From SIAQ01 sp963767835 (GTDB lineage Bacteria > Planctomycetota > Planctomycetia > Gemmatales > Gemmataceae): a DNA stretch of 64,000 bases. The notes beneath the pieces were generated by a model. That model had not been told where the DNA came from and did not search any database. It worked only from the letters and a program-made list of their open reading frames with translations. The position numbers were made by a program, and so were the translations under genes. The DNA is taken from positions 62,001-126,000 of the forward strand of contig CAVYFY010000011.1 of the NCBI GenBank assembly GCA_963767835.1, written 5' to 3'. Shown here one piece after another: positions 28,424-37,793 of this stretch (the first letter of the stretch is position 1; every line of letters starts with the position of its first letter).

Positions 28424-29541
28424 CATTTCGTCAGCAGCGGCAGATAATCCGGCGGCGTGCCATAGACCCGGCTATAGTAAAGACGCATGCCGTGCGCGGC
28501 ATGGTAAAGAGCGCCCCCTTCGACTTCGCTGTCCTTCAATTCCAGAATTTGCATCGCCAGGGCGTTGACGGCATTCTGCATCCACGGCGAGCGCAATTCC
28601 TCATTGGTCATCGCCAGCGATAGCCATTCGACAGTGTGGCCGGTGGTGCTGATGCGCAATTGCGGGTCGGGGTTTCGGCCCTTGCCCTTGAAGTAATCGG
28701 TGGAGCAGGCGCCGTCAGGCCCTTGCTGTTCCTTGGCGAGCGCGATGTAATCCGCAATTTTTTTGGCGACATCCTTCCACGGGCCGTCCGTCTTGCCGCC
28801 GTTTTTCAGGTGGAGGTGATACGCCCAGGTCATGCCGAAGAGACGGTGCGTGCCGCCGCAAGCCGCCTCGTTGATGGAAGCGTCCACCTCGTAGCGGACG
28901 ACATCGCGGTAGTGCAGCTCTTCGCCGAACATATTGGTCCAGCGCGATTCGGTGCCGTAATACTGGGCGATGATGAGGATGGCCCAGCTTAGCTCCTGGG
29001 GCGGATCCTGCTTGGTGCTGGCCCGCATCTTGCTGTGATTGGTGAAATCCTTGAAGGTGAAATCGCGGCCGCCGACCTTGAACTTGCGCTCGATCGGCAT
29101 GCCCCACTCAGCCATTTCAGCGATGAACTGGTCCTGGTGGCCCTGTGCGACCCCCTGCATCTCGCGGTCCTTCGCGCTCATCACATCGAGCCCATGCTCG
29201 GTGCGGACGAATTGCAGGCCGCGGATTTTGCCTCCGTCGCAGATGTAATCGATGGCGTTGATTTTCTTGGTGAGCGGATCGGTGAGCATGGTCTTTTCCA
29301 GGCCGCTGCCGAGAATGCCATGGAAGACGGTCCAGAACGCGTGGGTGGTCAACAGCTTCCGGCTGTCGATTTGCTCGAGGGCGGCCTCAATGCGCTCCTT
29401 CGGAAGCTCGGGCGCTTCCACGGTCGGCTTCGCGTCGGGAGTGCCGTTCTTCTTCTTGGGCGAATCAGGCGGCGGCGCGGGCGGGCAGGCCACGCTGGTG
29501 AACGCGAGCAAAACGATCAAGAATGGCAGGTAGCGGCGCAT
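28423..29541 (-). CDS. Hypothetical lipoprotein, 372 aa
   Basis: A 372-residue protein with a lipoprotein-type signal (LIVLLAFTSVAC, lipidation Cys at about residue 19) and a Pro/Lys-rich linker (to about 48). The mature region is helix-rich with LTTHAFWTVFHGILGSG, NHSKMRASTKQDPPQELSW, ACGGTHRLFGMTWAYHLH and STTGHTVEWLSLAM. The spaced His/Cys/Trp motifs suggest an alpha/alpha-toroid-like fold, but this is not proven. I believe close relatives are common in planctomycetes with no assigned function. Convergent with the exported protein gene. Confidence 0.75.
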   Translation of the reverse strand: MRRYLPFLIVLLAFTSVACPPAPPPDSPKKKNGTPDAKPTVEAPELPKERIEAALEQIDSRKLLTTHAFWTVFHGILGSGLEKTMLTDPLTKKINAIDYICDGGKIRGLQFVRTEHGLDVMSAKDREMQGVAQGHQDQFIAEMAEWGMPIERKFKVGGRDFTFKDFTNHSKMRASTKQDPPQELSWAILIIAQYYGTESRWTNMFGEELHYRDVVRYEVDASINEAACGGTHRLFGMTWAYHLHLKNGGKTDGPWKDVAKKIADYIALAKEQQGPDGACSTDYFKGKGRNPDPQLRISTTGHTVEWLSLAMTNEELRSPWMQNAVNALAMQILELKDSEVEGGALYHAAHGMRLYYSRVYGTPPDYLPLLTK

Positions 29542-29579
29542 GATGAATCCGTTATTTAGCTAAAGTATTCCCCAGACTT

Positions 29580-29689
29580 GCACCATTGAAGCTCGCTTGG
29601 CGGTTTCGCACGCTAGAATGTGCCTGCAATCGACTTCGTCATCGCGAGCGATGCGGTGCGCGAGACCGCCAGGCGAGCTTCAATGGTGC
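29580..29689. repeat. Palindromic repeat, family D
   Basis: A 110-bp palindrome with ends GCACCATTGAAGCTCGCTTG and complement. It is longer than the copy at 9983-10044. Its left-hand copy begins 38 bp from the lipoprotein start, and its right end contains the stop codon of the HTTM gene. Confidence 0.85.
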
Positions 29690-30777
29690 ACATTGGGGCG
29701 AGCGGACGCCACGGCGAGTTTCGGCGTCTCAACCTTCTTCATCGCCGAGCCAGCCGTCGCCAGCGCGGCCCATTCCTCTGGGAGTAAATAGCTCAAGCAG
29801 GCGATGAAGACAAACGGCCCGAACAGCGGCAGCTTGTAAAGTAAGAGCGAACCGGCCCAGCCGATCGCGGCGCCCCCAAATAGCAACACACGCCATCTCC
29901 GGCCACTCCGCCAGGCGAAGAACGGGAAGCCAAGCTGCCATGCGAGCACTGCGTACTCCATCGCACTCAGCAAAAACAAGGTCACCGACGCGTTCGCCGC
30001 CTCGCCTTTCAGTCCCTCCGCCGTCGTCTGAAACGGCGGATGCAGCGGATACCACAGCGCCACGCCCGCCCACCAGTCGGCAATCTGCAGCTTGTGCAAC
30101 GCGCTCGTCACGATGATGATCGCGAAGTGAACCTGCAAAAGCCGCATCATGAAGTTGGCCGCAATGCTGACGCGCGGTTCTCCGCCAGGGCGGGAAAAGA
30201 TCATTTGATCGCACGGTCCGAACACCAGGCCGAGGAACGAACGGTTGCCGTTCCACACGCCGGTGAACAGGTGGCCGAGCATCAAATGGAACGCGAGAAT
30301 GCCGAGCAGATAGTCGGCATCGTAGCTGATCGCGGGATTGGCGAGGAAGGAGACGACGATGATCCAGGTCAGGACACCGGTGACGCGCGTGCCGATGCCA
30401 AGCGTGAAAAGCACAAGGACGACGATCGACGCCCAATAGAGAATCTGGAACGCCTGATCGCTGTTGCCCGCCAGATAGAGCACGGACCAACCAATCGGCG
30501 CCGGGGCGATGCTCGGTTCCGGCAGATCGACGCCCGGAACCACCGGCCGCTCCGCCAAGCGCTGGCGGCGCAACGTTTCCTTGTACGCTGCCTCATCGAA
30601 CCAGCCGTTGAGGCTGAAAAGCTCCGCTTGATGCCCCACGAAAGACAAGAGCCAAAAGCAGAACAAGAGGCCCGAGGCGACGCGCAGCATTTTCATCCCG
30701 GTGATCGGGATCGGCGTGAACCAGAAGCGCGTCCAGACATTGCCCGCCGGCTTCTCCGCGGATGGATTACTCTTCAC
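29680..30777 (-). CDS. HTTM domain membrane protein
   Basis: A 365-residue polytopic membrane protein of the HTTM (horizontally transferred transmembrane) family related to vitamin K-dependent gamma-carboxylase. Visible are an N-terminal helix (MKMLRVASGLLFCFWLLSF), several central helices, and HFAIIIVTSALHKLQIADWWAGVALWYPL, the region conserved among HTTM proteins. Bacterial members have unknown substrates. Its start overlaps the stop region of the upstream partner by 11 bp, so they are probably coupled. The last codons and stop fall inside the family D palindrome, so the C-terminal tail (about the last four residues) is repeat-derived. Confidence 0.86.
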   Translation of the reverse strand: MKSNPSAEKPAGNVWTRFWFTPIPITGMKMLRVASGLLFCFWLLSFVGHQAELFSLNGWFDEAAYKETLRRQRLAERPVVPGVDLPEPSIAPAPIGWSVLYLAGNSDQAFQILYWASIVVLVLFTLGIGTRVTGVLTWIIVVSFLANPAISYDADYLLGILAFHLMLGHLFTGVWNGNRSFLGLVFGPCDQMIFSRPGGEPRVSIAANFMMRLLQVHFAIIIVTSALHKLQIADWWAGVALWYPLHPPFQTTAEGLKGEAANASVTLFLLSAMEYAVLAWQLGFPFFAWRSGRRWRVLLFGGAAIGWAGSLLLYKLPLFGPFVFIACLSYLLPEEWAALATAGSAMKKVETPKLAVASARPNVHH

Positions 30778-31510
30778 GGCGGTATACTCCGAAATAGCTG
30801 CTCAATTCCTTGTAGGCTTCGGGGCGCGGCGGCAAGAACATGTCCATCGGCGTCGGCACCTCCCGGCTATGGCGCACCAACTCCGCCGAAGCCGCGTTGT
30901 GTTCCTTGCAAAGATGCCGCATGTACGATTGTGCCAGCAACCGGGACCATTCGCTCGGCTTCATCCGATCATTCGGCACCGAATTCGCGTCAACCGACTT
31001 GAGCCGCAGCGTCCCATCGACCAGGTCCCAAAAATCCACTTTGGACATTTCTCTGTTCGCCGGGGCAATGCGCTCAGTCGCCTGTTTTTGCAACGGCTGA
31101 TCCTCCGCCAAACCCTGGGCAAGGATCGATTGGCGATGGCGCACCCAGAAATTGGCCTTCGGATCGGGGATGCTCAGCGTCTTGATCACTTCGTCGCGGT
31201 CATTTTTCAGAATCACCTCGAAGTAGGCTGCGAACTGGGCCGCCTTGTTCGACTTGAAGTGATAATCATTGGTCATGGCCAACGGCTTGAGATAGTACGG
31301 CCCGGCAATGTGACTGGAAATGGCGGTGGCGAATTTCGGCCCAGGCGATTTGCTGCCAATACCGAAGTTGGTCGGCCACGGCCCGCTCTCGGCGGCGAGC
31401 GCCAGCATCCCGATCGCCAGCAAATGCCCAACCGCGAAGATGCTGCCGATAACGATAAAGGGCTTGGGCAACGGCCGCGGCGCGTTGGCTTGCGAGACGG
31501 ACATAAGCAT
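30767..31510 (-). CDS. Hypothetical membrane-anchored partner of the HTTM protein
   Basis: 247 residues with one clear N-terminal helix (PFIVIGSIFAVGHLLAIGMLALAA) and a mainly soluble remainder (YFEVILKNDRDEVIKTLSIPDP, QSYMRHLCKEHNAASAELVRHSREVPTP). In planctomycetes HTTM genes are frequently preceded by such a single-pass protein; the 11-bp overlap with the HTTM gene supports a functional pair. Start may be ATG 31510 or ATG 31504. No enzymatic motif recognised. Confidence 0.75.
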   Translation of the reverse strand: MLMSVSQANAPRPLPKPFIVIGSIFAVGHLLAIGMLALAAESGPWPTNFGIGSKSPGPKFATAISSHIAGPYYLKPLAMTNDYHFKSNKAAQFAAYFEVILKNDRDEVIKTLSIPDPKANFWVRHRQSILAQGLAEDQPLQKQATERIAPANREMSKVDFWDLVDGTLRLKSVDANSVPNDRMKPSEWSRLLAQSYMRHLCKEHNAASAELVRHSREVPTPMDMFLPPRPEAYKELSSYFGVYRREE

Positions 31511-31899
31511 TGCTCCGTTGGGAAAGGCTGAAGATTTAGGATAGCGGAAAGGAACGCAAACTTGAAATCAATTTGGCAGATTTCACAAACTTCCCATTAT
31601 CGCGCAGCCGCATCTTCGGCAGAACCATTATTCCGCCGGCTGAAGGTTGTGAGGGATTTCCCGATTATTTGGCGATTGCAGAAATCAGCAAAAATTCTCT
31701 TGCAATTTGAAAACGATCTATTTACAGTAGAAAACACTTGGGTCTCGTAGAGCAGACATGGTAGCGATCACCATTTTCGGTATCCAACTTGCCTTCCTCT
31801 CGTCCCAGAAAAAAACCATGCGATGTATTTGTCATGCGACCGAGTCAGCCTATGTGGGCCCAGTCCGAGTTGCGTGATGTTTCTTGAAGGAGGCCCTCA
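31511..31899. other. 389-bp intergenic region before the RRM gene
   Basis: Unusually AT-rich for this window around 31560-31740. A 62-codon ORF at 31562-31750 has no credible start signal or family. No clear hairpin is seen. The only assigned element is AAGGAGG at about 31887-31893, the ribosome binding site of the RRM gene. A long leader is plausible because cold-shock-type RNA-binding protein genes often have regulated 5' UTRs; nothing here proves it. Confidence 0.4.
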
Positions 31900-32256
31900 G
31901 TGGCTATGAAGTTGTACGTCGGCAACCTGCCCTACAGCATGACCGACAGTGATCTCCAGCAGCTGTTCGAACAGCATGGCACCGTGCAATCCGCACAGGT
32001 CATCATCGACCGCGACACCGGCCGCTCGAAGGGCTTCGGCTTCGTCGAGATGGGCACCAGCGAAGAAGGCCAGGCGGCCATCCAGGCCCTGCACGACCAG
32101 GAAATCAATGGCCGCAAACTGACCGTCAATGAAGCCCGCCCGCGCGAAGATCGTGGCGGCCGTGGCGGTGGTGGTGGCGGCGGCGGTCGCGGCGGCTATG
32201 GCGGGGGCGGCGGCGGTCGCGGCGGCTACGGCGGGGGCGGCGGCAAACGCTACTAA
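31900..32256 (+). CDS. Glycine-rich RRM RNA-binding protein
   Basis: A 118-residue protein with one RNA recognition motif (RNP2 LYVGNL at 5-10, RNP1 KGFGFVEM at 44-51) and a C-terminal Gly/Arg/Tyr-rich tail (about 85-118). This matches cyanobacterial-type Rbp proteins linked to cold response and RNA handling. The start is GTG 31900, fixed by AAGGAGG six bases upstream; MAMKLYVG is the family N-terminus. Followed by a clear terminator, so monocistronic. Confidence 0.94.
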   Translation: MAMKLYVGNLPYSMTDSDLQQLFEQHGTVQSAQVIIDRDTGRSKGFGFVEMGTSEEGQAAIQALHDQEINGRKLTVNEARPREDRGGRGGGGGGGGRGGYGGGGGGRGGYGGGGGKRY

Positions 32257-32288
32257 TCCATCTCGCTCGCCTTTTTCCTGAAATTCCT

Positions 32289-32331
32289 ATCCCCTCTGGC
32301 GATCCATGATCACCAAAGGGGATTTCTTTTT
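32289..32331 (+). terminator. Rho-independent terminator after the RRM gene
   Basis: ATCCCCTCTGG and CCAAAGGGGAT pair around a loop and are followed by TTCTTTTT, about 35 bp after the stop codon. Confidence 0.85.
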
Positions 32332-32362
32332 GACTCGCAATTCTATCAAAACCGCGCAAATT

Positions 32363-32424
32363 ATAAGGAAAGCAAAGAAGGAAGGAAGAATCCTCGGATT
32401 CTTGCCTTCCTGCTTTCCTTATAG
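32363..32424. repeat. Long purine/pyrimidine hairpin, possible bidirectional terminator
   Basis: A near-perfect inverted repeat of about 29-bp arms (left ATAAGGAAAGCAAAGAAGGA, right its complement ending TCCTTATAG), then TCTTTTT. It lies 6 bp from the stop of the minus-strand oxidoreductase gene and after the RRM terminator, so it could end transcription from both sides. Confidence 0.6.
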
Positions 32425-32430
32425 TCTTTT

Positions 32431-33802
32431 TCAGAACTCCCGCGTCGTCACGATGCCGGGCTGCGGCACCGGGTATTTGCCGTTGACCAGTTGCAGCGGG
32501 GCTTGCGAATCGAAGGTCAGGCGGTCCACCGTCGGCGCGAATTCATGCTCGCTGCGCAGCATCTGATCGCGCGTGATGATCTGGCCGGTGTGGGCGGCCA
32601 TGCGGCCCATCGCGGTGATCAGGCTCGCCTCCGCGCCGCGCGCTACTTCGTTGTACTCCCGGTTGTTGCGGATCGCGGCCATCAAATCGTTCCATTCGAG
32701 CTGATACGGGTTCGGTTCATCCCTTGGCCGGCCCCAGCGCCAGCTGACATCGGCCTCGCGGGTCACGTTTTGGCTGCGGAAGATGCGGGCGTTGGACGGG
32801 GCATGGCCGTTGGAGGAAATGATCGCCGACCCGCGTGAGCCGTGGGCGTAGCTGGCGAATTCGTTTTGGCAGCCGGGCATGGTTCGGCCTTCGAGGAAGA
32901 GCTTGGCGCCATCGGCGAAGGTGTACTCGACCGAGTAGTTGTCGAAATTCTGGTCGATATAGTTGCCGCGGTAATGCCGACCGCCGGATGCCTTGGCGCT
33001 GACGGGCCAGGCGTTTTTCATCCAGCAGCACTCGTCGATATTGTGGATGAGGAAATCGCTGTAGGCGCCGCCGGAGGCCCACAGGAAGGAATGGAAGCGC
33101 TGAATCTGGTAGAGCAACTCGGTGATGCCGGCGGGTTTCGGCTCGGAAAAAGCGGTCGCGGTCGGGCCGGCCATGCGGTAGGCGCGGAGCAGGTTGATGT
33201 CGCCGATGGCGCCGTCGCGGAGGCGGCGTTCCAGTTCCTTGCGGGCATCGCAATGCCGGCACATCAGGCCGACGCCGACCTTGAGGCTATGCCGGGCCGC
33301 TTGCGCCTAGGGCAATCATGCGCCGCGTGCTGGGACCATCCACGGCGACCGGCTTTTCCATGAAGACGTTGAGCCGTTTCTCGATGGCGTAGGTGAAGTG
33401 GACCCAGCGAAAAGCGGGGGGTGTGGCCAGGATGACGACATCGCCGGCCCTGAGCGTGTCCATGGCCCGGCGATAGCCGTCGAAGCCGACGAAGCGACGG
33501 GCTTCCGGCACATCGACGCGGTTGTTGAATTCACGCCGCAGATTGTCATGGCTCCCGGTGAGGCGGTTGGCGAAGACATCGGCCATGGCGACGAGCTGGG
33601 TTGGGCCGCGCGTGTTGAGGGCGTCTGCAGCGGCGCCGGTGCCGCGCCCGCCGCAGCCGATCAGGGCGATCTTAATCATGTTGTTCTCGCCGGCGTGCAC
33701 GAGCGGCACCGAGAATCCCGCGAATGCGGAAACCGCCGCCGCGGCTGCCGTGGTTTTGATGACATCGCGGCGTGAGACATCGCTTTTCTTCTGGCTGGTC
33801 AT
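32431..33802 (-). CDS. Gfo/Idh/MocA family oxidoreductase, Tat-exported (frameshifted)
   Basis: About 456 residues restored. The start ATG 33802 has AAAGGACC upstream and a twin-arginine signal (SRRDVIKTTAAAAAVSAFAG), typical of planctomycete members. The Rossmann motif IGCGGRGTGAAADA and FMEKPVAVD (with the catalytic-region Lys) are in the first frame. After ALGAS one extra base at about 33293-33301 breaks the frame; the continuation ARHSLKVGVGLMCRH and the rest of the C-terminal domain, including NIDECCWMKNAWP and PNPYQLEWNDLMAAIRNN, is in the next frame to the stop at 32431. Substrate is likely a sugar or polyol, but unknown. Confidence 0.87.
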
Positions 33803-34005
33803 GATGGTGGTCCTTTCTGTGTGGCAATTGAGGATTCGCATTGGCAGCAAACATGAGGTTATCATCGTTGTTTTCTGGTTGGCGTGCAAGCAAAATGCGC
33901 CCTTGGCCGCCGGAAAATTCGGGCGCCTTATGAACGCCCGTAATACCTTTGCAGTCCTGAATATAATGGCCGAAACGCCGCGACTCCGAACAACTGGATT
34001 TGGTC

Positions 34006-35763
34006 ATGCTCACGAAGCTGATTCTGAAGAACTTCAAAAGATTCAAACACGCCCAGATTGACCTAGGAAAGTCGGTTGTCTTCATCGGCCCCAACAACTC
34101 CGGAAAAACCACGGCCCTGCAGGCGCTTGCCCTTTGGGACATCGGGCTCCGCTCCTGGCTAGTGCAGCGATCTGGCAAGGCGTCGCCCGCGAAACGGCCT
34201 GGGGTGAACATTAACCGACGCGACTTAGTTTCGGTTCCGGTTCCGCTGGCCAAACTGCTTTGGCATGAGTTGCACGTGAGGAACGTAATCCAGGAAAAGA
34301 AAGAGAACGGGAAAACCAAGCCCAAGACAAGCAACATCCGGCTTGAAGTAACGGTGGAAGGGATAACCGAAGAAAAGCTATGGTCGTGCGGCTTCGAATT
34401 CGACTTCAGTAACGAAGAATCCTTCGCGTGCCGCCCGATCCGGCTGAAAGGATTCGAAGACAAGTCCGTCGCAGAGTCCAGGTTTACCGAAGTGCCGGAC
34501 GAAGCCAAAACCGTTCGCGTCGGCTTTCTCCCTCCCATGTCGGGCCTGATCGATCGAGAGTTCGTCAAACAGTCCGGCGAAATCGCCTATCTGATAGGCC
34601 AAGGCCAAACGGCTCAAGTCTTGCGTAACATCTGTGCGAGGGTTTACGAAAACAATAACAAAGGTCCCTGGCAAGATATCGTCGATCGGATCGAAAAACT
34701 CTTTGGTGTGACCCTTCAGGCTCCTGAGCACTTGGCTGAAAAGGCCGAGATCACCATGGAATACCGAGAAAGGGGCACGAAGTTGGACCTCTCAAGCTCA
34801 GGTCGCGGCCTCCAGCAGACGTTGCTTCTTTTGGCATATTTATATGAGAACCCAAAGAGCGTGCTCCTCTTGGATGAGCCGGACGCTCATTTGGAAATTC
34901 TGAGGCAGCGTCAGACGTATCAGTTCGTTACAGAGGTCGCCGAACAACAGGGATCCCAAGTCATCGCGGCAAGCCACTCCGAAGTCATTCTCAACGAAGC
35001 TGCCGGGAAAGGGAAAGTGGTCGCGTTCGTTGGTTCACCGCACACGATTAATGATCGGCGCAGCCAATTGGTGAAATCGCTGACCGACATCGGCTGGGAT
35101 CTCTACTACCAGGCAGAAACCACAGGGTGGCTGCTTTGTGTGGAAGGGCCGACCGATCTCGAAATATTGCGGGTCTTCGCCAGGACCCTCAACCATGCAG
35201 CGGCTGATCTCTTGGAGAGGCCGTTTGTCCATTACGTCGCAAGCAACATTCCGGAAAAAGCCCGACACCTCTTTTTCGGTCTCAAGGAGGCAAAAGACGA
35301 TTTGATCGGTATCGCAATTTTCGATAATCTTCAAACTAAGTTGCAGCAGAGTGGTGGGTTTTTCGAATACATGTGGGAACGCAGGGAAATCGAGAACTAC
35401 CTGTGTCGAGAGGACGTTCTACTCGCTTACGCACGGATCCAAAAGGAGATAAATCTATTCAGTTGGAGGGACTCTGAACGGCGCTTGGAAGTGATGATCG
35501 AGTCGATCAAGGAAGTCACCGAAGCTCTCGCAACACTGGGCAAGCCCAGCCCTTGGTCTCCTGACATTAAGGCCACGGACGACTTCTTGGACCCGCTTTT
35601 CAAAAGTTTTTTCAAGAAGCTTGAACTGCCAATCTCGTTTCGCAAATCGGATTATTTTGAACTCGCCTCTTTTGTGAAAAAAAACGAAATCGACCCGGAA
35701 ATTGTGCAAAAGCTGGACCGCATCGTCGAGGTCGCGAAACAAGCCAAGCCAGCCAGTGATTAA
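34006..35763 (+). CDS. OLD-family ATP-dependent endonuclease (AAA ATPase with TOPRIM)
   Basis: A 585-residue ABC-type ATPase fused to a TOPRIM nuclease region. Walker A GPNNSGKT (28-35), a signature-like SSSGRGLQQ, Walker B SVLLLDEPDAH and the switch ASHSEVI form the ATPase; LLCVEGPTDLEILRVFA supplies the TOPRIM Glu and IAIFDNL a later acidic residue, followed by WERREIENYL. OLD-type nucleases occur in phage exclusion and anti-phage systems such as Gabija, but no helicase or other partner lies nearby, so it is a stand-alone member. AT content and codon choice look different from neighbours, suggesting acquisition. A TATAAT hexamer at 33962-33967 may be its -10. TTG 34000 is an alternative start. 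Confidence 0.88.
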   Translation: MLTKLILKNFKRFKHAQIDLGKSVVFIGPNNSGKTTALQALALWDIGLRSWLVQRSGKASPAKRPGVNINRRDLVSVPVPLAKLLWHELHVRNVIQEKKENGKTKPKTSNIRLEVTVEGITEEKLWSCGFEFDFSNEESFACRPIRLKGFEDKSVAESRFTEVPDEAKTVRVGFLPPMSGLIDREFVKQSGEIAYLIGQGQTAQVLRNICARVYENNNKGPWQDIVDRIEKLFGVTLQAPEHLAEKAEITMEYRERGTKLDLSSSGRGLQQTLLLLAYLYENPKSVLLLDEPDAHLEILRQRQTYQFVTEVAEQQGSQVIAASHSEVILNEAAGKGKVVAFVGSPHTINDRRSQLVKSLTDIGWDLYYQAETTGWLLCVEGPTDLEILRVFARTLNHAAADLLERPFVHYVASNIPEKARHLFFGLKEAKDDLIGIAIFDNLQTKLQQSGGFFEYMWERREIENYLCREDVLLAYARIQKEINLFSWRDSERRLEVMIESIKEVTEALATLGKPSPWSPDIKATDDFLDPLFKSFFKKLELPISFRKSDYFELASFVKKNEIDPEIVQKLDRIVEVAKQAKPASD

Positions 35764-35781
35764 CGAGCGGGGAACCCAATC

Positions 35782-37095
35782 ATGAGACGTTCGATGTTCG
35801 GTTTCGCGTGCGCCGCCAGTACCCTTCTATTCGGCGGACTCACCTCTTGGCCGATTGATCAAGCCGAATTGCCTCCACCGGACGAACGTGCCGCGGCCTA
35901 CGTGCTTAAGCCGGCGTGCGTTTTTGACGGCGTCGCCATGCACGAGGACTGGATCGTAGTGGTGCGTGGCAAGAAGATCGCAGCCGCCGGGCCTGCCGAC
36001 ACGACTTCCGTGCCGAAAGGAGCACGCGTGATTGCGCTGCCGAAGATGACGCTGTTGCCGGGCTTGATCGATGCTCACACACATCTTCTGTTGCATCCGT
36101 ACAACGAGGCGAGTTGGGACGATCAGGTGCTCAAGCAGCCGTTGAGCCTGCGCGTGTGCCGGGCGACCAATCATGCCCGCGCCACGCTCAACGCCGGCTT
36201 CACGACCATCCGCGATCTGGGGACCGAAGGGGCCGGTTATGCCGACGTCGGCATCAAGCAGGCGATCGAGCAAGGGATCATCCCTGGCCCGCGCGTGCTG
36301 ACTTCGACGCGCGCCATCATCGCCACCGGAACTTATGCGCCGCGCGGCTTTGCTCCGGAGGTCCGCGTCCCGCAAGGGGCCGAGGAAGCCGACGGCGTCG
36401 ATGCCCTCATCCGCATTGTCCGCGACCAAATCGCCAAGGGGGCCGACTGGATCAAGTTCTACGCCGACTTCCTCGCGGCCAACGGCAAAGGGACGCGGCC
36501 GACCTTTACCCTCGAGGAGATGAAACGCATCGTGGAAATCGCGGGCAATCAAGGAATCCCGGTCGTCGCCCATGCTACCAGCAAGGAAGGAATGCGCCTG
36601 GCCACGCTCGCCGGTGTCGCCACCATCGAGCACGGCAACGACGGCGACGCCGAGGTCTTTCGCCTGATGGCCGAAAAGAAAGTCGCACTCTGCCCGACGC
36701 TGGCCGCCACCGAAGCCATGAGCAAATATCGCGGCTGGAAGCAGAACACCGGCGAACCTCGCGAGCTGAAGCTGCGTCGCGTTTCCTTCAAAGAAGCGCT
36801 CGACGTCGGCGTCACCGTCGTGTGCGGCAGCGACGCCGGCGTCTTCGCGCACGGGACGCAGGCGCGCGAGCTGGAACTGATGGTCGAATACGGCATGACG
36901 CCCAAGCAAGCCATCGCCAGCGCGACTTCGGTCGCTGCCAAGGCATTGCGGCTACCCGATCGCGGCTCCGTTCAAGGCGGTTTGCTGGCTGACCTTGTCG
37001 CCGTGGACGGCGATCCCACGAGCAATATCACGGCCCTGCGCAATGTCCGTTTCGTTATGAAGGGGGGCGTGATTTACCGCAGCGGCGAAAAATGA
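35782..37095 (+). CDS. Metal-dependent amidohydrolase (prolidase/imidazolonepropionase-like), exported
   Basis: A 437-residue amidohydrolase-superfamily enzyme with a probable signal peptide. The binuclear metal-site motifs are all visible: DAHTHLLL near residue 98, the lysine in WIKFYAD (candidate carboxylated bridging Lys), PVVAHAT, TIEHGND and the catalytic Asp in VCGSDAGVFAHG. The C-terminal ADLVAVDGDPTSNI returns to the small beta-domain. Members hydrolyse Xaa-Pro dipeptides, cyclic amides or organophosphates; the substrate is unknown. It begins 18 bp after the OLD nuclease gene but differs in composition, so the pairing is probably accidental. Confidence 0.88.
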   Translation: MRRSMFGFACAASTLLFGGLTSWPIDQAELPPPDERAAAYVLKPACVFDGVAMHEDWIVVVRGKKIAAAGPADTTSVPKGARVIALPKMTLLPGLIDAHTHLLLHPYNEASWDDQVLKQPLSLRVCRATNHARATLNAGFTTIRDLGTEGAGYADVGIKQAIEQGIIPGPRVLTSTRAIIATGTYAPRGFAPEVRVPQGAEEADGVDALIRIVRDQIAKGADWIKFYADFLAANGKGTRPTFTLEEMKRIVEIAGNQGIPVVAHATSKEGMRLATLAGVATIEHGNDGDAEVFRLMAEKKVALCPTLAATEAMSKYRGWKQNTGEPRELKLRRVSFKEALDVGVTVVCGSDAGVFAHGTQARELELMVEYGMTPKQAIASATSVAAKALRLPDRGSVQGGLLADLVAVDGDPTSNITALRNVRFVMKGGVIYRSGEK

Positions 37096-37376
37096 GAATT
37101 TATCCTGATGCGGCCGTCCCCTGCCGGCAGGGGAAGATCACCCGGCACCGAATATCAAGGTAGGATCACTGGATTCTGCTGCAAGCAAGATTTTGCAGGA
37201 TAAGCACTTAAAGAGATTGTGCTGGCTTGAAATCGAGCTCCAAGGCAAGCCTGGCGATTGATCTTGATAAAATGGGCAAAAGAGTTAAAATAAACGCATG
37301 TTAACTGTTTTCATTGCCAAAGCTTCGCTCGCTATCACGATATCAAATGAATCGGGGCACGGCCGGAGGCCCTCGA

Positions 37377-37724
37377 ATGGATGCGCTGCCCACGTTACTT
37401 GATCTTCTGAAGAACGACGGACAGACCCAGGGCAACTTTCTCGGCTTTCTCAACGTCCTGATTGGCCGAACCATTACCCGCGATAAGGTCGTCGTGGTCA
37501 GGGGACTTACCTGGCGCGAGCTGGCGGGCTGGCTGAAGAAAGTCCGCTGGGACCCGGAATCGGTGCGCGAGCTGGGCCTGGACCCGGACGACCTGCCGCC
37601 GCGCGACCGTCAGCGCTTCTGGTACGCCGCCATTGCGCACGCCAAGGTGGACAGCCCGGCGGCGAAAAAAGCAGGCGACAAATTCGTGGGAGTGCTTGCG
37701 AGTTTGGGTTACGAGGCAAAATAA
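37377..37724 (+). CDS. Small planctomycete conserved protein, 115 aa
   Basis: 115 residues beginning MDALPTLLDLLKNDGQTQGN, with FLGFLNVLIGRTITRD, LTWRELAGWLKKVRWDPESV and LPPRDRQRFWYAAIAHA. Start ATG 37377 has GGAGG seven bases upstream; the frame extends back to 37314 without support. I believe similar small proteins recur in Gemmata-like genomes; function unknown. The strongly basic and Trp/Arg-rich core could bind nucleic acid, an inference only. The 280 bp before it hold nothing recognisable. Confidence 0.65.
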   Translation: MDALPTLLDLLKNDGQTQGNFLGFLNVLIGRTITRDKVVVVRGLTWRELAGWLKKVRWDPESVRELGLDPDDLPPRDRQRFWYAAIAHAKVDSPAAKKAGDKFVGVLASLGYEAK

Positions 37725-37731
37725 CGTCGCA

Positions 37732-37793
37732 ACGAGCCGGACGCGTTAGCGACGGTTTAGCCGCGAGAACCCGTCGCTGACGCTTCCGGCTCG
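37732..37793. repeat. Palindromic repeat (CGAGCCGGAAGCGTCAGCGA family)
   Basis: Arms CGAGCCGGACGCGTTAGCGA and the near complement enclose TTTAGCCGCGAGAA. The right arm encodes the last codons of the PrpD-family gene, whose stop is at 37757. Confidence 0.78.

Noticed and set aside
31562..31750. A 62-codon ORF in the AT-rich region before the RRM gene
   Set aside because: No ribosome binding site, no family resemblance, and unusual composition.
34006..35763. Gabija defence system
   Set aside because: Only a GajA-like OLD nuclease is present; the required UvrD-like helicase partner is not adjacent on either side.
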